From assembly GCF_013433315.1 (NCBI RefSeq), contig NZ_WXVV01000031.1, positions 1 through 64,000 on the forward strand: a stretch of 64,000 bases of DNA, read 5' to 3'. The position numbers and the translations under genes are program-made. Below, piece by piece: positions 60,101 to 64,000 of the stretch. Source of the DNA: Pseudomonas crudilactis. Its GTDB lineage: Bacteria; Pseudomonadota; Gammaproteobacteria; Pseudomonadales; Pseudomonadaceae. The first letter of the stretch is position 1, and each line of letters opens with the position of its first letter. The notes beneath the pieces were generated by a model that was not told where the DNA came from, ran no database searches, and saw only the letters and a list, made by a program, of their open reading frames with translations.

Positions 60101-61413
60101 GCCAACAAGGCGTCCTCCGACCATTCCTGACAGCTGACTTCGGCGATGATCTGTTGCGCCAGCACATCCAGCGGAGCGACGGGGATGTGCAGGGTATCGA
60201 GTTCGCCACGGCGCACGCAGTCGAGCAGGGCGGCGCATTCGATCAGGTCGTCGCGGGTGGTGGCGAACAACCGGCCCTTGGGTGTACCGCCAACCTGGTG
60301 CCCGGAACGGCCAACCCGTTGCAGAAAACCGGCGATGGAGCGCGGCGAGGCGATCTGGCAGACCAGATCGACTTCACCGATATCGATGCCCAGTTCCAGC
60401 GAGGCAGTGGCGATCAACACCTGCAACTCGCCGCGTTTGAGGCGTTGTTCGGCGTCGAGGCGAAATTCCTTGGCCAGGCTGCCATGGTGCGCTGCCACCG
60501 TGTGCTTGCCGAGGCGTTCGCTGAGGTGCCGGCTGAGGCGTTCGGCCAAGCGTCGCGTGTTGACGAAAATCAGCGTGGTGCGGTGCTCGCGGGCCAGTTC
60601 CGCGAGGCGGTCGTAGACCAGCTCCCAGACATCGTTGGCCATGACTGCCGACAACGGCACGGGCGGCACCTCGATGCCAAGATCCCTTGGCCGGGCGTGG
60701 CCGATATCGATGATTTCGCAGGGGCGCTCATGGCCGACCAGAAATTGCGCGACAGCTTCGACCGGTTTCTGCGTGGCGGACAGGCCGATGCGGGTCAGCG
60801 GTTCGGCGCACAACGCTTGCAGGCGCTCAAGGCTCAGGGCCAAGTGGCTGCCGCGCTTGCCGGCGGCCATTGCGTGGATTTCATCGATGATCACCGTGCG
60901 CGTGGTGCCGAGCATTTTGCGCCCCGACGCCGAGCCGAGCAGAACGTAAAGCGATTCCGGTGTGGTCACCAGAATGTGCGGTGCCGATTTGCGCAAGGCC
61001 GCGCGTTCTTTCTGCGGCGTGTCACCGGTGCGCACGGCGGTGGTGATTTGCAGCTCAGGCAGGCTCATCTGCCGCAGTTGCTCGGTAATTCCGGCCAATG
61101 GGTTCTGCAGATTGATGCGGATGTCGTTGGACAGCGCTTTCAGCGGCGAAACGTAGACCACCAGGGTTTCGTCGGGCAGACCGTCAGGGTTTTCCAGGCC
61201 ACGGTGGACGAGGTCGTCGAGCACGGCGAGAAACGCGGTAAGGGTTTTGCCGGAGCCGGTAGGCGCGGCGATCAGTGTCGATCGACGCTGGCGGATCAAC
61301 GGCCATGCGCGGGCCTGGGCGGCGGTGACCGTCGGGAAAGTCTTGCTGAACCAGGCGCTGACGGCGGGGTGAAAGCCTGCCAGGGCCGCGTCCGTGGGGA
61401 TGGGCAGATTCAT
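57127..61413 (-). CDS. lhr: Large ATP-dependent helicase Lhr
   Basis: The 1428-aa superfamily 2 helicase of the Lhr-long type has Walker A PTGSGKT (residues 51-57), TTPESLYVLL, DEIHAMAAGKRG (motif II DEIH), GLSATQKP (motif III), NTRRLAERLSRHL, ATASLELGIDIG and QRVGRSGHQ (motif VI). The WH/Lhr-core region follows. The ~550-residue C-terminal domain ends with CGVDPLNLAGTLLPGVKVPA and VSNRLVYRDGLP. This C-terminal domain is reported to carry uracil-DNA glycosylase activity in E. coli Lhr; here it is inferred by homology only. It unwinds 3'-5' and is linked to DNA repair. Confidence 0.93.
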   Translation of the reverse strand: MNLPIPTDAALAGFHPAVSAWFSKTFPTVTAAQARAWPLIRQRRSTLIAAPTGSGKTLTAFLAVLDDLVHRGLENPDGLPDETLVVYVSPLKALSNDIRINLQNPLAGITEQLRQMSLPELQITTAVRTGDTPQKERAALRKSAPHILVTTPESLYVLLGSASGRKMLGTTRTVIIDEIHAMAAGKRGSHLALSLERLQALCAEPLTRIGLSATQKPVEAVAQFLVGHERPCEIIDIGHARPRDLGIEVPPVPLSAVMANDVWELVYDRLAELAREHRTTLIFVNTRRLAERLSRHLSERLGKHTVAAHHGSLAKEFRLDAEQRLKRGELQVLIATASLELGIDIGEVDLVCQIASPRSIAGFLQRVGRSGHQVGGTPKGRLFATTRDDLIECAALLDCVRRGELDTLHIPVAPLDVLAQQIIAEVSCQEWSEDALLAMFRQASPYRDLDERHYQSLLSMLAEGYNGRQGIRSAYLHRDAVSRTLRGRRGAQLTAVTSGGTIPDNADYSVMLEPQGLNIGSVNEDFAVESIAGDVFQLGNTSYRILRVETGKVRVEDAHGQPPTIPFWLGEAPGRSDELSAAVARLQAQLDELLGASPGDLQPALDWLTHTLGLNRASAEQLVEYLARARQILGALPSQDTLLMERFFDESGGTQLIIHSPFGSRINRAWGLALRKRFCRTFNFELQAAASEDAIVLSLSTSHSFELDDIWRYLHSNSAEHILIQAVLDAPLFGVRWRWNAGVALALPRFTGGRKVAPQLQRMKSEDLIASVFPDQIACLENLAGEREIPEHPLIEQTLDDCLHEAMDSEGWLNLLRRMERGEVRLISRDLPAPSPLAAEILSARPYTFLDDAPLEERRTQAVINRRWSDPQSTDDLGALDADAITAVREEAWPTPNAVDEMHEALMSLACISDEEVQANEGWRAWLENLASCGRACRLQIDPEHWLWLARERLTCLQALYPQAKLQAELEALPGFDEAWTFDEALIEVIRARLGAFGPLPLSAIAEPLALPTAQVHQPLAQLEREGYVLRGQFTPGLVVEEWCERHLLARIHRYTVKRLRREIEPVALQDFMRFLFDWQHLSPSTRGQGSAVLPAIVGQFEGYAAAASAWDSDLLPARLKDYSPSWLDDLCRNGKLVWTRLSARQKVSGTALRSTPIVLLPRSQVGLWSALAEQTPVSELSPKTQKVFEALTQHGALFFDELTHEAHLLRTELEIALQELVGAGLVNADSFAGLRALITPASKRQQRSSRRGRGAFVGGMDDAGRWALLRRGAAVDNSETLEHVAMTLLRRYGVVFWRLLEREADWLPSWRELLRTFHRLEARGEIRGGRFVSGLAGEQFALPEAIPLLREVRRRPHDASLVAVCGVDPLNLAGTLLPGVKVPALVSNRLVYRDGLPAAAEIAGKQQFWLELDQIDMEQVRSKLIRH

Positions 61414-61484
61414 GGCTTAAGTTATGCGGGCGCAGGGGGGAAGATGCAAGTACCGCTGGGGATCTGGGTTGTCAGACAGTGCCT

Positions 61485-61564
61485 CTTCGCGAGCAAGCTC
61501 GCTCCCACACTGGGTTTGTGTGCGCCGTAAATCCCTTGTGGGAGCGAGCCTGCTCGCGAAGGGG
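61485..61564. repeat. REP doublet (REPIN 6, GTGGG ends inward)
   Basis: Two REP motifs face each other across 29 bp; this is the only doublet whose two loops differ (CAAG in one, CCTG in the other). It lies in the 308-nt gap between divergent lhr and the reductase gene. The remaining ~155 bases (61565-61721) contain a CTACACTTTACGGATG stretch and probably the promoter of the reductase; no gene is seen. Confidence 0.88.
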
Positions 61565-61721
61565 CCAGTGGCCACGCCACAAATCCCGGCGATCTACACT
61601 TTACGGATGACGGTTGCGCACTAAACCCGCAAAATGCAACGATTCCGGCAATTATCGACGACGGTTCCACGAGATCCGTCGCTAAAGCCATCGTTCCAAT
61701 CAGACTGGGCCTGCTGACTCT

Positions 61722-62606
61722 ATGCGAATGCGCCTTATGTTACTGGGCGGCGGAAATGCCCTTGGGCAGGCGCTGATTCGCCTCGGTGCAGAGGAAGACA
61801 TCGGTTTCCTCGCCCCCCGCCCGCCCGAAAACGGCTGGGATGCCGCGAGCCTGACCCAATTGCTCGACGACACCCGTCCCGATGCATTGATCAACCTCGC
61901 CTACTATTTCGACTGGTTCCAGGCCGAAACTGTCAGCGAAAGCCGCATGGCCGGGCAGGAACGCGCCATCGAACGTCTGGCCGAACTGTGCCAGCACCAC
62001 AATATCGTCCTCGTGCAGCCCTCCAGTTATCGGGTGTTCGATGGTTCGCGTGCCACGGCGTACAGCGAAAAAGACGAACCCGTACCGCTGGGCTTGCGCG
62101 GGCAAGCGTTGTGGCGGATCGAGCAAAGTGTGCGCGCCACATGCCCGCAACACGTTTTGCTACGATTTGGCTGGTTGCTCGATGACAGCCCGGATGGCAC
62201 CCTCGGTCGCTTCCTGGCGCGTGCCGAGCAGCCAGAAGAATTGCTGCTGGCCGATGATCGCCGCGGTAATCCGACGCCGGTCGATGACGCCGCGCGCGTG
62301 ATCATTTCGGTACTCAAGCAACTCGATTGTGCCGCGCCGCTGTGGGGCACGTATCACTACGCCGGCCACGAAGCGACCACGCCGCTGGCGCTGGGTCAGG
62401 CGATTCTGACCGAAGCGCGCAGTCTGCATGCTTTGGCGATCGAAGCGCCGACCGCTCAGGCCCACGCCGCGCGGCCGGACGCTGCCGAAGAGCCGCAACA
62501 CGCCGTGCTGGCCTGCAAGAAAATTCTGCACACTTTCGGGATCAAGCCGCGCGCCTGGCGTGCCGCACTCCCGGGCTTACTGGATAGGTTCTACCGTCAT
62601 GGCTAA
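61722..62606 (+). CDS. Sugar-nucleotide reductase (RmlD-like substrate binding domain)
   Basis: The 294-aa protein of the extended short-chain dehydrogenase type resembles dTDP-4-dehydrorhamnose reductase. It has MLLGGGNALGQALIRLG for cofactor binding near the N terminus, PDALINLAYYFD, SSYRVFDGSRATAYSEKDEP and GLRGQALWRIEQSV. The usual YxxxK catalytic pair is not obvious: the Lys position is Arg or Gln in LRGQALWRIE, so activity may be altered. It overlaps the next gene by 8 nt, so both are coupled. Paired genes like this occur in other Pseudomonas genomes. Confidence 0.78.
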   Translation: MRMRLMLLGGGNALGQALIRLGAEEDIGFLAPRPPENGWDAASLTQLLDDTRPDALINLAYYFDWFQAETVSESRMAGQERAIERLAELCQHHNIVLVQPSSYRVFDGSRATAYSEKDEPVPLGLRGQALWRIEQSVRATCPQHVLLRFGWLLDDSPDGTLGRFLARAEQPEELLLADDRRGNPTPVDDAARVIISVLKQLDCAAPLWGTYHYAGHEATTPLALGQAILTEARSLHALAIEAPTAQAHAARPDAAEEPQHAVLACKKILHTFGIKPRAWRAALPGLLDRFYRHG

Positions 62607-63531
62607 AGGGACTGTTTTAATCACCGGCGGAGCCGGCTTCATTGGTTCGCACCTGACCGATGCGTTGCTCGCTGCCGGGCACTCGGTACGCATCCTCGAC
62701 GACTTGTCGACCGGCAAGCACAGCAATCTGCCACTGGATAATCCGCAGGTTGAGCTGATTGTTGGCGACGTCGCCGATGCGGCGCTGGTAGCCAAGGCCA
62801 TGCAAGGCTGCAGCGCGGTCGCGCACCTGGCGGCGGTGGCGTCGGTGCAGGCGTCGGTGGATGATCCGGTGAAAACTCACCAGAGCAATTTCATCGGCAC
62901 GCTGAACGTCTGCGAAGCCATGCGCCTGGCCGGGGTCAAGCGTGTGGTGTATGCCTCCAGTGCGGCGGTGTACGGCAACAACGGTGAGGGCGAGTCGATT
63001 GATGAGGACACGCCGAAAGCGCCGCTGACGCCTTATGCCTCGGACAAACTGGCGGGCGAGCATTATTTCGATTTCTATCGCCGCCAGCATGGCCTGGAAC
63101 CGGTGATTTTCCGCTTCTTCAACATCTTCGGCCCGCGCCAGGATCCGTCCTCGCCGTATTCCGGGGTGATCAGCATCTTCAGCGAACGCGCGCAGAAAGG
63201 TCTGCCAATTACGGTGTTCGGTGATGGTGAGCAGACGCGTGATTTCCTCTACGTCGAAGATCTGGTCGATCTGCTGGTGCAGGCGATCGAAAAGCCTGAG
63301 GTGGACGTCGAAGCGATGAACGTCGGCTGGAATCAGGCGATGAGCCTCAAGCAGATGCTTGAAGCACTGCAAGCGGTGGTCGGTGAATTGCCGCCGATCA
63401 GCTATGGCCCGGCGCGTTCAGGTGATATCCGCCATTCTCGGGCGAACAACGCGCGTCTGCTGGAACGCTTCAAGCTGCCGCAGCAGACGCCGATGAGCGT
63501 GGGGTTGGCGCGGTTGTTGGGGCGCTCCTGA
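62599..63531 (+). CDS. NAD-dependent epimerase/dehydratase (UDP-glucose 4-epimerase-like)
   Basis: The 310-aa enzyme has the Rossmann motif TGGAGFIGSHL (residues 9-19), the YASSAAVYG serine block near 118-126, the catalytic YxxxK (Y148ASDK) and a FFNIFGPRQDP substrate loop. GDGEQTRDFLYVEDL near 212 is typical of UDP-sugar epimerases. It likely makes a nucleotide sugar for surface polysaccharide; the exact sugar is open. ATG 62599 gives the family start MAKGTVLITGGAGF; it begins inside the upstream reductase gene. Confidence 0.87.
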   Translation: MAKGTVLITGGAGFIGSHLTDALLAAGHSVRILDDLSTGKHSNLPLDNPQVELIVGDVADAALVAKAMQGCSAVAHLAAVASVQASVDDPVKTHQSNFIGTLNVCEAMRLAGVKRVVYASSAAVYGNNGEGESIDEDTPKAPLTPYASDKLAGEHYFDFYRRQHGLEPVIFRFFNIFGPRQDPSSPYSGVISIFSERAQKGLPITVFGDGEQTRDFLYVEDLVDLLVQAIEKPEVDVEAMNVGWNQAMSLKQMLEALQAVVGELPPISYGPARSGDIRHSRANNARLLERFKLPQQTPMSVGLARLLGRS

Positions 63532-63534
63532 AAA

Positions 63535-63710
63535 GAGCCCTCATCGGAACGCCGCCCGCCTAACCCACTCCCAGAGGGAGAGGGGACTGATCGAGGCGTT
63601 CTTTCGAGTTACACCGACCTGAAATATCGAGTCGAACTCGGATTTGAAAAGCACACAAATCGGCTCCCTTTCCCCCTCTCCCTGAGGGAGAGGGCTGGGG
63701 TGAGGGGGAA
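63535..63710. repeat. Composite intergenic repeat, copy 2 (opposite orientation to 54689-54855)
   Basis: It begins AGCCCTCATC..CTCCCAGAGGGAGAGGGGACTG and ends CCCTCTCCCTGAGGGAGAGG..GTGAGGG. The interior ACCGACCTGAAATATCGAGT, TCGAACTC and GGCTCCC is homologous to the reverse complement of copy 1. Such elements are common between genes of pseudomonads. No coding capacity is seen. Confidence 0.75.
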
Positions 63711-63744
63711 ATCCAGCTCACACCACACATTTGCGGCAGACATG

Positions 63745-63775
63745 AAAAAGGCGCCCTTTGACAGGCGCCTTTTTC
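63745..63775. terminator. Bidirectional terminator between epimerase and OmpW-type genes
   Basis: A 7-bp stem (AGGCGCC / GGCGCCT) with 8-nt loop is flanked by AAAAA and TTTTT. The convergent genes on both sides can use it. Confidence 0.88.
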
Positions 63776-63794
63776 ACGGCCGGAATATGTCGCT

Positions 63795-63824
63795 ACTCCT
63801 GTGGCGAGGGGATGTTATCCCCCG
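63795..63824. repeat. Short REP-like element of a second family
   Basis: CTCCTGTGGCGAGGGGATGT followed by TATCCCC forms a hairpin (GGGGAT / ATCCCC) and matches the TGTGGCGAGGGGATTTATCCCC element known from P. fluorescens genomes. It is a single copy in this window. Confidence 0.65.
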
Positions 63825-63909
63825 ATCAACTGCGTACGGTCGCCGTCAGTTCTATGCCTGCTCACCACCAAGCCTCATTCACCACCACGTGAACGTTCGG
63901 TAACTCGAC

Positions 63910-64000
63910 TTAGAACTTATAGCCCAAACCGACCATGTAGATGAACGGATCCACATCGACGTTGACCCGTGCGCGAGTGCCGGGGGCAACGGCGTTGTTC
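63910..64000 (-). CDS. OmpW family outer-membrane protein, C-terminal end (partial)
   Basis: The window ends inside a minus-strand gene. Its last 29 codons read NNAVAPGTRARVNVDVDPFI followed by YMVGLGYKF and a TAA stop at 63910-63912. The DPFIYMVGLGYKF end with terminal Phe is the final beta-strand of OmpW-type eight-stranded barrels. The N-terminal part lies beyond the window. Confidence 0.85.
   Translation of the reverse strand, partial: NNAVAPGTRARVNVDVDPFIYMVGLGYKF

Noticed and set aside
41879..61564. REP copies as a possible CRISPR array
   Set aside because: The copies are paired inverted hairpins kilobases apart between genes, without direct repeats at regular spacing and without cas genes.
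34450..64000. Genomic island or prophage in the accessory region
   Set aside because: No integrase, transposase, phage gene, attachment-site repeat at the tRNAs or abrupt change in coding style was found; the genes are of ordinary Pseudomonas character.

Overview
This window is chromosomal DNA from a Pseudomonas, most likely of the P. fluorescens group. The evidence is the gene order (rRNA operon end - birA - coaX - tRNAs - tuf - secE - nusG - rplKAJL - rpoBC - rpsLG - fusA - tuf - S10/spc/alpha operons - katA - bfr/ftnA - uvrA - MFS - ssb), the high identity of the proteins to Pseudomonas families as I know them, and many copies of the GTGGGAGCGAGC-type REP element typical of that group. No phage, plasmid, CRISPR or transposase gene is visible.

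Bases 1-34500 are the core information-processing region. It starts in the 3' end of a 5S rRNA. It then holds birA and coaX, a small SPOR-like membrane protein gene, a tRNA(Tyr-Gly-Thr)-tuf-tRNA(Trp)-secE-nusG unit, the L11/L1 and L10/L12-rpoBC units, the str operon (rpsL, rpsG, fusA, second tuf) and the S10, spc and alpha ribosomal-protein clusters ending with rpoA-rplQ. Boundaries between clusters show a recurring design in which a terminator hairpin abuts or overlaps a TTGAYW-17-TAnnnT promoter. The two tuf genes encode the same protein and show a base pattern expected from gene conversion. A long GU-tolerant RNA hairpin lies between rpoC and rpsL.

Bases 34500-41800 carry an oxidative stress, iron and DNA maintenance group: catalase (katA), a ferritin of the Bfr fold that lacks the heme-ligand Met52, uvrA on the minus strand, a YajR-like MFS transporter and ssb.

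Bases 41800-64000 are accessory in character and hold all the REP doublets. The most interesting block is the minus-strand cluster at 41980-46541. It matches the poorly understood E. coli yjfIJKLMC cluster in order: DUF2170, a PspA/IM30-like protein, DUF2491, a DUF350 membrane protein, a periplasmic DUF1190 protein and an ATP-grasp ligase related to glutathionylspermidine synthetase. Two identical 17-bp operator-like sites lie upstream of it in inverted orientation. I infer an envelope-associated, PspA-type system with a peptide or amine ligase of unknown substrate. Next come a divergent cysteine hydrolase/GlxA-type regulator pair, a DUF3182-alpha/beta hydrolase pair, a translationally coupled DUF72-ybhP-clsB-ybhN membrane lipid operon, a YbiO-like mechanosensitive channel, a long Lhr helicase, a sugar-nucleotide reductase/epimerase pair and the C-terminal end of an OmpW-type porin.

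Gene identities come from reading protein sequence and motifs, without database searches. Large open frames opposite rpoB, rpoC, fusA, tuf, secY and uvrA were judged to be shadows of codon bias and left out.
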